From Syntrophorhabdaceae bacterium (GTDB lineage Bacteria > Desulfobacterota > Syntrophorhabdia > Syntrophorhabdales > Syntrophorhabdaceae): a stretch of 64,000 bases of DNA. The translations under genes were made by a program, and so were the position numbers. The notes under the pieces were generated by a model. It ran no database searches and was not told where the DNA came from. It saw only the letters and a list, made by a program, of their open reading frames with translations. Positions 52,341 through 61,129 of the stretch are shown here, in pieces; the stretch's first letter is position 1; each line of letters opens with the position of its first letter. The stretch lies in NCBI GenBank assembly GCA_035541755.1, contig DATKMQ010000100.1, forward strand, positions 24,843 through 88,842, in the 5' to 3' direction.

Positions 52341-53474
52341 ATGCCCGATAATGCAGCCTTTCTTTCCTTTGAAGGCAAAAGAAACGGTGATGTCACGATC
52401 CTTTTATCGGGAAACGTCGGGCTCTCACAATTCGATACGTTACTCTCTCAGATTCAACTGATCTTTGACGAGCACAACCCCTCCCGGCTCACGGTAGACC
52501 TTGAGAAGGTGGAGTATCTCGACAGCGCCGGGGCCCTTTTTCTGGCGGAACTTAAAGAAGAAGCGGAAAAAAGGTCTGTTCCCTTTGCGGTTATACACGC
52601 CTCCGGCAAAAAAGAACAGATGATGAGCCTCGTCGACATGGATGCGATCCACGCTCACTCACTCGCTGCCTCAGAGAGATCGCTCAATCTGGTGGAACAG
52701 ATCGGAAACGAAACACTCAATGTGCTTAAGGACCTCTACGAGGTGATTCTCTTCTTCGGAGAGCTTATCACAGAGACTGTCTATTCCTTAGGACATCCGA
52801 GAAAAGTGCGATGGGTTGAAGTGGTTTCCTCTATGAAAAAGGTGGGCGTCGACGGTGTTCCCATAGTAGCACTTATCAGTTTTCTGCTCGGCCTTATTAT
52901 CGCCTTTATGTCAGCCCTGCAATTAAAGCAGTTCGGCGCCAACATCTATGTGGCCTCACTGGTGGCTGTGGCCATGGTTAGGGAACTGGGACCCATCATC
53001 ACGGCCATTATCGTGGCCGGACGCTCCGGATCGGCGTTTGCCGCTGAAATAGGAACCATGCGGGTCAACGAAGAGGTGGATGCGCTCATCACCATGGGCT
53101 TTAACCCCATACGGTTCCTTGCCATTCCCAAGCTTTTTGCCTCCCTCGTGGTCGTTCCGATCCTCACAGGTTTTTCCAACATCTTCGCCGTTATAGGCGG
53201 CTTGGTTGTTGGGGTCGCGGGTCTCAACCTCACAATCTTTACCTATGTGCAACAAACGATGAATGCTATCGTGCTCTTCGACGTGGAGGCAGGCATAGCC
53301 AAGTCCACAGTATTCGCAGTATTCATCGCGGCGATAGGCTGCGAGCGGGGTTTTCAGGTGAGAGGCGGGGCGGAAGCGGTCGGAAGCGCGACAACGTCAG
53401 CGGTGGTTTCCGCCATATTCCTTATTATCGTCATCGACTCAACCTTTGCGATAATACTTCACTATATCCAATGA
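52341..53474 (+). CDS. mlaE: STAS-MlaE fusion, ABC lipid-transport permease
   Basis: A 377-residue protein. The first 105 residues are a STAS domain (VEYLDSAGALFLAELKEEAE), which in E. coli is the separate MlaB subunit. The rest is MlaE: VSSMKKVGVDGVPIVALISF, LGLIIAFMSALQLKQFGANI, RELGPIITAIIVAGRSGSAF, AAEIGTMRVNEEVDALITMG and the final spans. It forms the membrane part of the Mla phospholipid transporter. TATAGA at 52330-52335 lies five bases before the ATG with no Shine-Dalgarno and no clear -35, a weak leaderless candidate. The next gene is the ATPase. Confidence 0.9.
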   Translation: MPDNAAFLSFEGKRNGDVTILLSGNVGLSQFDTLLSQIQLIFDEHNPSRLTVDLEKVEYLDSAGALFLAELKEEAEKRSVPFAVIHASGKKEQMMSLVDMDAIHAHSLAASERSLNLVEQIGNETLNVLKDLYEVILFFGELITETVYSLGHPRKVRWVEVVSSMKKVGVDGVPIVALISFLLGLIIAFMSALQLKQFGANIYVASLVAVAMVRELGPIITAIIVAGRSGSAFAAEIGTMRVNEEVDALITMGFNPIRFLAIPKLFASLVVVPILTGFSNIFAVIGGLVVGVAGLNLTIFTYVQQTMNAIVLFDVEAGIAKSTVFAVFIAAIGCERGFQVRGGAEAVGSATTSAVVSAIFLIIVIDSTFAIILHYIQ

Positions 53475-53515
53475 AAAGGGGTCAAACGCTGTCTAAAGCG
53501 TAAGGCGTGTATCTG

Positions 53516-54283
53516 ATGGAAAAGAGGGAACCGGTCATAGAGGTAGAGGATCTTACTGTGCGTTACGGGGACAATGTGGTCTTGAGTGACGTAAGCTTTA
53601 CAGTAGAGAAGGGAGAGATATTTGTCATCGCCGGCCCGAGCGGCTGCGGGAAATCGACGCTCTTGAGGCACATGATCGGGCTCGAAACGCCGGAAGCCGG
53701 CAGGATTGTCATCAACGGGGTCGACACGACTGAGATTGATGAAGATGAAATGAGAAGGCTGAGAAGGGGGATCGGGATGCTCTTTCAGGGAAGCGCTCTT
53801 TTTGGCTCCATGACCGTGGGAGAAAATGTGGCACTTGCTCTTACAGAGTTTACGGATCTGTCCGGTAAAGCAGTGGAGGATATCGTGAAGATGAAACTCG
53901 GCATGGTTGAGCTTTCCGGCTACGATAACCATCTTCCTTCGGAATTGTCAGGAGGCATGAAGAAAAGGGCCGGCATCGCCCGCGCAATGGCCCTTGAACC
54001 TGCGACTCTCTTTCTCGATGAGCCCTCAGCGGGCCTCGATCCCATAACCGCGGCGGAGCTCGACACGCTCATCAAAAAGATCAACATCGGTATAGGCACC
54101 ACCATGGTCATTGTAACTCACGAGCTTGAAACCATATTGAATCTTTCACAGAGGATAATTATGCTCGATAAGAATACAAAGGGCATTATCGCCGAGGGCA
54201 ACCCCAGAGAACTGAAAGAACGCTCCGGTGATCCGAGGGTAAGTAACTTTTTTAACAGACAGGCAGACCAAAAGAAAATGTGA
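53516..54283 (+). CDS. mlaF: MlaF-type ABC ATPase
   Basis: A 255-residue ATPase starting at the ATG at 53516 (MEKREPVIEVEDLTVRYGDN); a GTG nine bases earlier is an alternative. Walker A GPSGCGKSTLLRHM, Q-loop GMLFQGSALFGSM, signature LSGGMKKRAGIARAM, Walker B LFLDEPSAGLDPI, switch VTHELET. SGALFG/GSALFGSM near the Q-loop is typical of MlaF. It powers lipid transfer between MlaD and MlaE. Confidence 0.9.
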   Translation: MEKREPVIEVEDLTVRYGDNVVLSDVSFTVEKGEIFVIAGPSGCGKSTLLRHMIGLETPEAGRIVINGVDTTEIDEDEMRRLRRGIGMLFQGSALFGSMTVGENVALALTEFTDLSGKAVEDIVKMKLGMVELSGYDNHLPSELSGGMKKRAGIARAMALEPATLFLDEPSAGLDPITAAELDTLIKKINIGIGTTMVIVTHELETILNLSQRIIMLDKNTKGIIAEGNPRELKERSGDPRVSNFFNRQADQKKM

Positions 54284-54293
54284 GGGCCGCGCC

Positions 54294-55217
54294 ATGCTCA
54301 AGAAAAAAAATTATTTCACAGTAGGGCTCTTTGTCCTTGTTGGTATCGCATGCGGGGTCGTTATTATTATATGGCTCGGCGCTTCACAATACTGGCAGAA
54401 GGGCAAGACATACGTTACCTACTTCGATGAATCTGTTCAGGGATTACAAATAGACTCAAGCGTCAAATACCGGGGCGTAGACATCGGTATCGTAGACAGG
54501 ATCCGCGTTGCGCCGGATTACCGTTTGATAGAAGTGGTCATGCGAATACGGGAAATTGCGAACCTCGAAAACACGGCCACCGCAAGGCTGAAGGCGGCAG
54601 GCATAACGGGTATCGTGTATGTTGAATTAGACCACAGGCGTCCCGAAGACATGGCAAGGGCACCCAAGTTTTCCTTTGCCCCCGAGTATCCGGTGATCCC
54701 CTCAAACCCCTCAGACATCAATGAGATATTTACCGGTGTCGACAGCGTCATCCAGCAGATGAAACAAATTGATTTCAAGGGGATATCGGACCAGATAAAG
54801 TCCACAGCGGTAAATATCAACACAGTCGTGGGGAGCGAGCATACTCAACGGATTATCTCGAACCTCGACGCCATGACCACACATCTTGAAAGAGTCTCGA
54901 ATCAGCTTAACGCTCTTATTTCCGACGGAAGACTTGACACCGTGCTGAATGATACACAGGAGAGCGTGAAAGAGGCCAAAGCCGTTATCAGGAAAGTGAA
55001 AGAAGAGGTGAACGCCCTGAATCTCGCTGATACCGCCGATAAGGCGAATCGACTCATCGACAGCGCCTCGGAGAAGACGAGGATTATCTCCACGGAGCTC
55101 GTGAGGACCGGCGAAAATCTGAGGAGGGCCTCCGAGAACCTCGAAGAGCTTTTGGCCAGACTGAAATCAGATCCTTCGGAGATTCTTTTCAGTGAACCGC
55201 CTGCAAAAAAGAGGTAG
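54294..55217 (+). CDS. mlaD: MlaD-type MCE protein
   Basis: A 307-residue protein anchored by one N-terminal span (YFTVGLFVLVGIACGVVIII). The MCE domain (about 35-125) shows YVTYFDESVQGLQIDSSVKY, RGVDIGIVDRIRV and ARLKAAGITGIVYVELDH. A long C-terminal helical region of about 150 residues (to KSDPSEILFSEPPAKKR) is longer than in E. coli MlaD and could bridge the periplasm. It forms a hexameric lipid ring on the transporter. Starts ten bases after mlaF. Confidence 0.9.
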   Translation: MLKKKNYFTVGLFVLVGIACGVVIIIWLGASQYWQKGKTYVTYFDESVQGLQIDSSVKYRGVDIGIVDRIRVAPDYRLIEVVMRIREIANLENTATARLKAAGITGIVYVELDHRRPEDMARAPKFSFAPEYPVIPSNPSDINEIFTGVDSVIQQMKQIDFKGISDQIKSTAVNINTVVGSEHTQRIISNLDAMTTHLERVSNQLNALISDGRLDTVLNDTQESVKEAKAVIRKVKEEVNALNLADTADKANRLIDSASEKTRIISTELVRTGENLRRASENLEELLARLKSDPSEILFSEPPAKKR

Positions 55218-55221
55218 CGCT

Positions 55222-55860
55222 ATGAAGAGACATACCCGAAAACTCTCCTCCAACGTCTGCTTGTTTTTGATCATTGCGCTTAGCTTTACGGGCTGCCTGG
55301 GACGGACAAAAGTCCCATATTCCGTGGACCGTTATACCCTTGATTACGAGCGTCCGGTGATCGGGGGACTCACCTCCGTGAACGAATTTATCCGTGTAGA
55401 TCGGTTCTCGGTTGCTCAATCCTTCAACAGCACGGCCATGGTGTACAAGCCCTCACAGTATCGTTTTGATCAATATCCTTACGGTTTGTGGATAGTAAAC
55501 CCTGGCGATTTGGTGAGCGACCTTCTCATTCGAGATCTCAGAGACTGCGGCCTCTTCAAAGGTGTGCTACGATACGATGCGGACGAGCCCGTGAGGTACG
55601 TGCTCCAAGGCTCGATTGAGGATTTTTACGAAGCCGACGAGGCCGCGTCCAGCCATGCCGTTTTGCATGTCAGCATTATGATCGTCGATAAGGGTGGAAA
55701 GCAAGGTCACGACGAACCTATTTTCCAGAAAACCTACCGGTTCGAGGCCCCCCTTCCGGGGCGATCTCCCGGGGATTTGGCGGGCGGGTTGAGCTCGGCC
55801 ATGGCGCTTTTCTCCGGAGGGCTCATAAAGGACCTGAATAGCTTTTTCAAGGCACCCTGA
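55222..55860 (+). CDS. ABC-type transport auxiliary lipoprotein (PqiC/MlaC-role)
   Basis: A 212-residue lipoprotein: signal LSSNVCLFLIIALSFTG followed by the lipidated Cys, then YSVDRYTLDYERP, VDRFSVAQSFNSTAMVYKPS, RFDQYPYGLWIVNPGDLVSD and ALFSGGLIKDLNSF. This is the PF03886-type auxiliary family linked to MCE transporters (PqiC, LetC), which sits on the outer membrane side of the lipid path. I start at the ATG at 55222, five bases after the mlaD stop. Last gene of the Mla operon. Confidence 0.82.
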   Translation: MKRHTRKLSSNVCLFLIIALSFTGCLGRTKVPYSVDRYTLDYERPVIGGLTSVNEFIRVDRFSVAQSFNSTAMVYKPSQYRFDQYPYGLWIVNPGDLVSDLLIRDLRDCGLFKGVLRYDADEPVRYVLQGSIEDFYEADEAASSHAVLHVSIMIVDKGGKQGHDEPIFQKTYRFEAPLPGRSPGDLAGGLSSAMALFSGGLIKDLNSFFKAP

Positions 55861-56058
55861 TCGCTGGAAAATGGCATGGCGGTTTCCCTAAGAGACCTGC
55901 ATTCAGTTGCACGCAATAGTCCCTTGACAGAAGATTCGGTCAGGCTCATACTGATATAGGTGAGCGGGGAGTTTGCGGTTTTTGACTTTGCCTCACCCGT
56001 TAGAATGTGGTACAATAAATGCGTGTTTTCGAGGTAGCTCTATGTTTGCGATGACATT

Positions 56059-56796
56059 ATGACGCCTAAAGACCCTTTAGTCGATCTCCTCATACATGAT
56101 CTTACCGGACCCCTGGCAATCATTTCCACGAGTACCGCTCACCTGTTGAATAAAGAAGAGAAATACGGGCCGTACGATGATTCTCAAAAGGAGACCTTAA
56201 AGAGGATCCAGCGCAATGCCGACAAGGCAAAGGCGCTACTCCAGGAGATGGTTGAGGTTTATCGTTCGGAGGAAAGGTGCTTCAGAAAAGAACAATTCTT
56301 GATGCAAGACGTTCTCGGAGACGCCTTTCACGATGCCGTGGGAGTTGTGAGGCCTGACATTGAGGAAGAACTGTCGAAAACTGAGGACCGGAAAGAGTTC
56401 AGCAACCTCTTGCGGAAACACGGGATCGATATCGAAATAAGCGGAAAATACTGCGAGGATTTCTTCTCGCACGACCGAAAGAAGATCAGACAGATTATCC
56501 GTAATCTCATATCCAACGCCCTCAAATACCGCCGGAAAACCATGAAGCTCTGCGTTACGGGCGATAAGGACCTCATCATTTCTGTTGAGGATGACGGCGC
56601 GGGAATTCCCAAAGAGAAACAGAGCTACGTTTTCAAGCGATTTTCAGATGTCAATGGCAAAGAGGGGGCTCCTGAGGGGATGGGATTTGGCCTCTCCTGC
56701 GTGAAGAACCTGATCGAGGCTATGAGCGGTGAGATTGCTTTGAAAAGCGTGGAAGGTGCAGGTTCATGCTTTACTGTTCGCATACCACCGTTATAA
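56059..56796 (+). CDS. Small soluble histidine kinase without sensor domain
   Basis: A 245-residue kinase made of only HisKA (LIHDLTGPLAIISTSTAHLL, phospho-His near residue 13) and ATPase domains: RQIIRNLISNALKYRRK (N box), SVEDDGAGIPKEKQSYVFKR (G1, F) and GFGLSCVKNLIEAMSG (G2). No membrane span or PAS domain is present, so it must receive its signal from a partner. A single-domain receiver gene follows 30 bases after its stop; the two likely form a pair. Confidence 0.85.
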   Translation: MTPKDPLVDLLIHDLTGPLAIISTSTAHLLNKEEKYGPYDDSQKETLKRIQRNADKAKALLQEMVEVYRSEERCFRKEQFLMQDVLGDAFHDAVGVVRPDIEEELSKTEDRKEFSNLLRKHGIDIEISGKYCEDFFSHDRKKIRQIIRNLISNALKYRRKTMKLCVTGDKDLIISVEDDGAGIPKEKQSYVFKRFSDVNGKEGAPEGMGFGLSCVKNLIEAMSGEIALKSVEGAGSCFTVRIPPL

Positions 56797-56826
56797 TCCA
56801 TTAAACTTAAGAAAAAGGAGGATACC

Positions 56827-57315
56827 ATGGGCGAATCTATTCTGAACGGTAAGCGAATTCTTGCTGTGGATGATGAACCGGATGTGCTAACGGTGCTCCA
56901 GGAAGAGATCATGGATGCCTGTCCCACCTGCGTCTTCGATAAAGCCACGAGCTTTGAGGAGGCGGTCAAGCTCCTGGAAAGCAGGCCTTACGACATCGCT
57001 ATCCTCGACATAATGGGGGTGAAGGGTTTTGACCTTCTTGAAATAGCCGTCAAGAAGAAACTCAGAGCCGCTATACTGACGGCGCACGCCTTAAGCCCCG
57101 AAGCTTTGAGACGTTCCTACGAAATGAAGGCAAGAGCGTATCTACCCAAAGACAAGCTTGGCGAAATAGTGCCATTTCTCGAAGACATTTTGAAATATGA
57201 TTACGATACCGGCTGGATGCGTCTCGCTAGGAACCTGCACAGTTTCTTTACCGAACGATTCGAGTCGGATTGGGAAAAGAAGACGGGAATGCCCTGGAGA
57301 GAGTGGGCTAAGTAA
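56827..57315 (+). CDS. Single-domain response regulator
   Basis: A 162-residue protein: receiver with AVDDEPDVL (acid pair), YDIAILDIMGVKGFDLL (phospho-Asp), AAILTAHALS (Thr) and AYLPKDKL (Lys). The last 40 residues (WMRLARNLHSFFTERFESDW then EKKTGMPWREWAK) do not form a DNA-binding domain. It probably acts by protein contact with an unlinked partner. AAAGGAGG precedes the ATG. A weak hairpin overlaps its stop codon. Confidence 0.88.
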   Translation: MGESILNGKRILAVDDEPDVLTVLQEEIMDACPTCVFDKATSFEEAVKLLESRPYDIAILDIMGVKGFDLLEIAVKKKLRAAILTAHALSPEALRRSYEMKARAYLPKDKLGEIVPFLEDILKYDYDTGWMRLARNLHSFFTERFESDWEKKTGMPWREWAK

Positions 57316-57326
57316 GCCGTTTTTTT
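57306..57326 (+). terminator. Weak intrinsic terminator after the receiver gene
   Basis: GGCT-AAGTA-AGCC overlaps the stop codon and is followed by G and seven T. The 4-bp stem is short, so termination may be partial, but its placement at the end of the kinase/receiver pair fits. Confidence 0.5.
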
Positions 57327-57685
57327 GACTTGATTTGTGAGTCGCTGAGAATCTGAAATTTACGTATCCATTTTGTTCGCGGACCGCGTGAGTTGTTCGG
57401 GTATGGTTTTATCGCGGTCATAGTCGTGAAAGAGTGCCTGCGCTCGTTCTGCCACTTCGTATGGGCTTAAACACTCGCTCACATATCGTTTGAGTCAACA
57501 CCATACGTGACCCCATCGCAAGTCCACCAGGAAGTTGACGGGAATACCTGCATCGATACTGAGACTTTTGAGATCGTCCACCCAATCCTTTCCGGATGAG
57601 CGACGCCTCGGTACGAAACATAAATTTCTCTTGGCTTAAGCCACCCTTTGGTGTAGATTAAAGCACTATTTCTCCGGAGGAATCG
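57316..57685. other. Upstream region of trpS, no clear gene
   Basis: 370 bases. Apart from the T run at its left end and the GGAGG ribosome binding site of trpS at the right, I see no gene, tRNA or repeat. I looked for a T-box leader (the conserved TGGNACCGCG element) because trpS genes often have one, and did not find it. TATCGTTTGAGTCAACAC and similar stretches have no recognisable meaning. Confidence 0.4.
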
Positions 57686-58669
57686 ATGAAGAGGATTTTC
57701 AGCGGTATTCAACCCACAGGTGAAATTCACCTCGGTAACTACGTGGGGGCTATACGCAACTGGGTCTACTTGACACAGGAGTACGACTGTATCTTCTCTG
57801 TTGTCGATTATCACGCAATCATTGTGGAATATCCCATTGACGAGTTCAAGAAACGGATTCTCGATACCGCGCTTGTGCTTCTTGCGTGCGGCCTATCCCC
57901 CGAGAACGCCAAGATCATGGTTCAGTCTCATGTACACGAACATACGGAACTTGCCTGGATATTCAATTGTGTGACCCCCATCGGCGATGCCGAACGGATG
58001 ACCCAGTTCAAGGACAAAGCAAAACAGCACCGGGCCAACATCAACATGGGGCTCTTGGACTACCCGGTGCTCCAGGCGGCTGACATTCTTCTCTACAAGG
58101 CGGGCTACGTGCCCGTGGGCGAAGACCAGGTCCAGCACATCGAACTCTCGCGGGAGATCGCCCGGAAGTTCAATACACGTTTCGGCGAAGTCTTCCCCGA
58201 GCCCCAGCCCATCCTGTCCATGGCCCCCAGAATCTTAGGCGTGGATGGCGCATCCAAGATGTCGAAGACGCTCAACAACTATATCGGTGTGATGGAAGAA
58301 GATGACGCAATCTGGGAGAAGTTACGCACCGCCGTCACGGACGTAAACCGCGTGAAGCGTAAGGACCCGGGAAACCCGGAAATATGCAATATCTACACGA
58401 TCCATAGGGCTTTTTCCGATAACCAGATGCTGATCACCATCGATAAAGGCTGTAGATCGGCCGATATCGGTTGCATAGACTGCAAGAAGATGCTCTTCGA
58501 GAATCTGCGCAAAGAACTGACCCCAATTCGTGAAAGGGCCCGTGCCCTTCGGGAGGATCCTGACTACATTATCGACGTATTGAAACAGGGCGCCTCAGCG
58601 TGCAGCGTAATAGCCAGACAGACCATGGCCGAGGTGCATGATGCGCTCGGCCTCTTACTGCCCCGGTAG
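57686..58669 (+). CDS. trpS: Tryptophan-tRNA ligase
   Basis: A 327-residue class I synthetase. The HIGH-type motif is PTGEIHLGNYVGAI (about 9-22); VGEDQVQHIELSREIARKFN shows the substrate helix; and GASKMSKTLNN supplies the KMSKS-type loop. Length is normal for bacterial TrpRS. It charges tRNA(Trp). GGAGG precedes the ATG. It is a single gene convergent with the dipeptidase gene. Confidence 0.95.
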   Translation: MKRIFSGIQPTGEIHLGNYVGAIRNWVYLTQEYDCIFSVVDYHAIIVEYPIDEFKKRILDTALVLLACGLSPENAKIMVQSHVHEHTELAWIFNCVTPIGDAERMTQFKDKAKQHRANINMGLLDYPVLQAADILLYKAGYVPVGEDQVQHIELSREIARKFNTRFGEVFPEPQPILSMAPRILGVDGASKMSKTLNNYIGVMEEDDAIWEKLRTAVTDVNRVKRKDPGNPEICNIYTIHRAFSDNQMLITIDKGCRSADIGCIDCKKMLFENLRKELTPIRERARALREDPDYIIDVLKQGASACSVIARQTMAEVHDALGLLLPR

Positions 58670-58771
58670 ACAGCTTGTCTTTTCTCTTTGAATCATCAAG
58701 CCGATAATACATGGCCACGAAAGTTTAGGCTAACCGGATTCTTAGGTGTTCACCATTCAAAAAGACCGGCG

Positions 58772-59848
58772 CTACCCTATGCATTCTTTGAGGACGCGCA
58801 GGACATTACCGGCCATGAAGGCGGCGATATCCTCTTTAGTCAATCCGACCTGAAGCATGGCGTCGGCAAGCTTTGTGATATCCCTGATATCCTTGTATCC
58901 CTCGATCATGCGCGTGGCTTTGAAGAAGCCGCCGGTATCCGTACCCAGGCCGATATGCTCGATGCCGAGTCGCTTACTCATGGCGAGCGCTTCTTTTGCC
59001 CAGTCGAGAAAGGTTTCTCGTTGCAGGCTCCTGCGCCTTATGGCGAGGGGCCACGTGCAGACGACGCCGCCGGTTTTCGCTACCATCTCCATCTCCTTCC
59101 ACGAGCGGCTTCTTGTCCCGAGGGACTCCGCCGTATAGGTAAGGCTCGTATGCGAATCGATGAGTGGCTTACCTGATATTGCAACGATGTCTCTTAGCGT
59201 ATCTATGTGGGCATGGGCCACATCAACCGCGATGCCCAGTTCCTGCATTTTGCCGATGAGTTTCTTTCCTTCGTTCGTGAGCCCCTTATGCCTGGGTGGA
59301 GCGGTCATAATGTCACCGAAGGCGTTTATCCGATAGTGTACGAGACCGATGGCCCTCACCCCGTATTGGTAAAGATCGTCAATCTTTCCCGGGTCGGCCT
59401 CGAGTACATCTGCCCCCTCGAGCGCGAAGAAACCGCCGATTTTGTTTCCGGGATCGGAAAGCTTTGGAATATCCGAGGTCTTTCGGACGATCCTGGCGCC
59501 AGTGAATTCGATCACTTTTTCGGCACGGTCGAGCTCTTCGATCACCCGTTCATAAGTGGCCGGAATTCGGTCATAAAAATCGGCCGCTTTCGGGACATCG
59601 CCTACGGCGGAAAAACTGCTCGTAACCGTGCCTAACTGCCTCATGTTCCTTATTGCCTGGGCTCTTACACTCAAGCTTGCCGGTTCCGCCTTTAAGATCA
59701 TTGCGGGATGAGCGTGTGCGTCTATAATAGGCATCTCACTCAAAAGCTTACTGCCCGGAGTCGATTCCTCCGCGCGCAAGGGAATAGTGCCGGACCCCAA
59801 GGACAGGGCGGCTGCCGTGACGGTCTTCAGGAATTGTCTTCTATTCAT
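58772..59848 (-). CDS. Membrane-dipeptidase-like zinc amidohydrolase with Tat-type signal
   Basis: A 358-residue protein. The N terminus MNRRQFLKTVTAAALSLGSG is a twin-arginine-like signal (RRQFLK). The mature enzyme is the renal dipeptidase family: IIDAHAHP (zinc His-x-His and Asp), GGFFALEGADVL (bridging Glu), DVAHAHIDT, IDSHTS and HIGLGTDTGG. These enzymes cleave dipeptides, often with D-residues, or related amides; location is periplasmic. GGAGG precedes the ATG and a TATAAT-like box is just upstream. It is divergent from ftsB. Confidence 0.87.
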   Translation of the reverse strand: MNRRQFLKTVTAAALSLGSGTIPLRAEESTPGSKLLSEMPIIDAHAHPAMILKAEPASLSVRAQAIRNMRQLGTVTSSFSAVGDVPKAADFYDRIPATYERVIEELDRAEKVIEFTGARIVRKTSDIPKLSDPGNKIGGFFALEGADVLEADPGKIDDLYQYGVRAIGLVHYRINAFGDIMTAPPRHKGLTNEGKKLIGKMQELGIAVDVAHAHIDTLRDIVAISGKPLIDSHTSLTYTAESLGTRSRSWKEMEMVAKTGGVVCTWPLAIRRRSLQRETFLDWAKEALAMSKRLGIEHIGLGTDTGGFFKATRMIEGYKDIRDITKLADAMLQVGLTKEDIAAFMAGNVLRVLKECIG

Positions 59849-59939
59849 CGATTCCTCCGTACTATTATAATCATACAGAAAGAAGATCGAGTATAAAAGA
59901 AAAAAACGTCACAAACCTACGCTAAAATATTTGGAAAAG

Positions 59940-59968
59940 TTGACTTTTTGCCTTCTTGCCGTTAATAT
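59940..59968 (+). promoter_or_regulatory. Promoter of the ftsB operon
   Basis: TTGACT (59940-59945), 17 bp, TAATAT (59963-59968). The ATG at 59978 lies nine bases beyond and there is no Shine-Dalgarno, so the first gene of the operon is predicted to be leaderless. Confidence 0.7.
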
Positions 59969-59977
59969 AGTGAAAGC

Positions 59978-60256
59978 ATGACTGAAAATCCCGTCAAGCG
60001 ATACGGCTTCATAATCCTTATATCCATGCTTTTTTTCCAGATAGCATTTTCGGACGGTGGTGTCTACGATTGCATCAAGACGAAAAGAAAAATAGGTGCC
60101 ATCGATCAAGCGATCCGAAAGACAGAAAAGGAAAACGCCATGCTCGCGCAGGAACTGGAAAAATTGCAGAAAGATGATCAGTATCTGGAAGATGTGGTGA
60201 GGATAAAGTACGGTTTCGTGAGGGATGGGGAAAAGGTATACAGGGTTGAAAAATGA
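59978..60256 (+). CDS. ftsB: FtsB/DivIC-like cell division protein
   Basis: A 92-residue bitopic protein: one span (YGFIILISMLFFQIAFS), then a periplasmic coiled coil (IGAIDQAIRKTEKENAMLAQ and ELEKLQKDDQYLEDVVRIKY), ending in YGFVRDGEKVYRVEK. The conserved A/RxxxGxxxPGE-like end of FtsB is present as IKYGFVRDGEKV. It helps assemble the FtsBLQ complex at the septum. Its last four bases overlap the radical SAM gene (ATGA). Confidence 0.82.
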   Translation: MTENPVKRYGFIILISMLFFQIAFSDGGVYDCIKTKRKIGAIDQAIRKTEKENAMLAQELEKLQKDDQYLEDVVRIKYGFVRDGEKVYRVEK

Positions 60257-61128
60257 AATACGAAGGCGCTATTTACCGGCCGCCGAGCGAGGCGGAGAGT
60301 CTGATTTTGCAGGTAACGATCGGATGTTCCCACAACAAATGCACATTCTGCGGTTCTTTTAAAGAGAAGAAGTTTCGTCTCCGTTCCTTCGAAGAAGTAA
60401 AAGAAGATGTTGATGAGGCCAGGCAATACGCCCGCTACATTAAGAAGGTCTTTATCGCCGACGGGGATGCGCTTATCATCCCGCAAAAAAAGCTTATACC
60501 CATTGTGGAGCTTATTAAGAACGCATTCCCGAAACTTGAACGCATAGGCCTCTACGGTAATACCAAATCGATTCTCAAGAAATCAGTTGAAGAGCTCAAG
60601 ACCCTGAAAGAATTAGGCGTAGGTATCATTTACCTTGGCGTAGAGTCGGGAGACCAGGTTGTCCTCGACCGGGTGTGCAAGGGAACAATCCTCGACAAGA
60701 CCGCTCAAGCGGCGAGTAGGGTAAAAGAGGCCGGCATCATCCTCTCTGTCACTGTCCTTCTCGGCCTGGGAGGGGTTGAGAGGAGCGCGATCCACGCAGA
60801 ACAGACAGGTAAATTCCTCACGAGGATTCAGCCGGATTACGCAGGGGCGTTAAGCGTGATTGTTGTGCCGGGAACACCGCTTGCCGAAGAAGTGAAAAAG
60901 GGTACGTTCAAAGTCCCCGATCCCTATATGCTCCTCGAGGAGCTTGACGTCATGATAAAGAACATCGATGCTGACCACATGTACTTCGCATCCAATCACG
61001 CCTCCAACTATCTCCCGGTCAAAGGGTGGCTTCCGGAGGAGAAACAGAAGATGCTCAAAGCCATTGAATATGTCTTGCGTCAGAAAGACCCTTCCATGTT
61101 GCGTCCCGAATTTATGAGGGCGCTCTGA
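60253..61128 (+). CDS. Radical SAM protein with CX4CX2C cluster motif
   Basis: A 291-residue protein. The cluster cysteines are C25, C30 and C33 in GCSHNKCTFC, a C-x4-C-x2-C spacing rather than the usual C-x3-C-x2-C. SAM-binding elements follow: VFIADGDALII, LGVGIIYLGVESGDQVVLDR and VLLGLGGVERSAIHAEQT. It resembles a group of small COG1032-like proteins with no assigned substrate; there is no B12 or SPASM domain. It overlaps ftsB by four bases and sits one base before the thioesterase gene. Confidence 0.85.
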   Translation: MKYEGAIYRPPSEAESLILQVTIGCSHNKCTFCGSFKEKKFRLRSFEEVKEDVDEARQYARYIKKVFIADGDALIIPQKKLIPIVELIKNAFPKLERIGLYGNTKSILKKSVEELKTLKELGVGIIYLGVESGDQVVLDRVCKGTILDKTAQAASRVKEAGIILSVTVLLGLGGVERSAIHAEQTGKFLTRIQPDYAGALSVIVVPGTPLAEEVKKGTFKVPDPYMLLEELDVMIKNIDADHMYFASNHASNYLPVKGWLPEEKQKMLKAIEYVLRQKDPSMLRPEFMRAL

Positions 61129-61129
61129 G

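Noticed and set aside
57316..57685. T-box leader for trpS
   Set aside because: The conserved T-box sequence and a terminator/antiterminator pair were not found.
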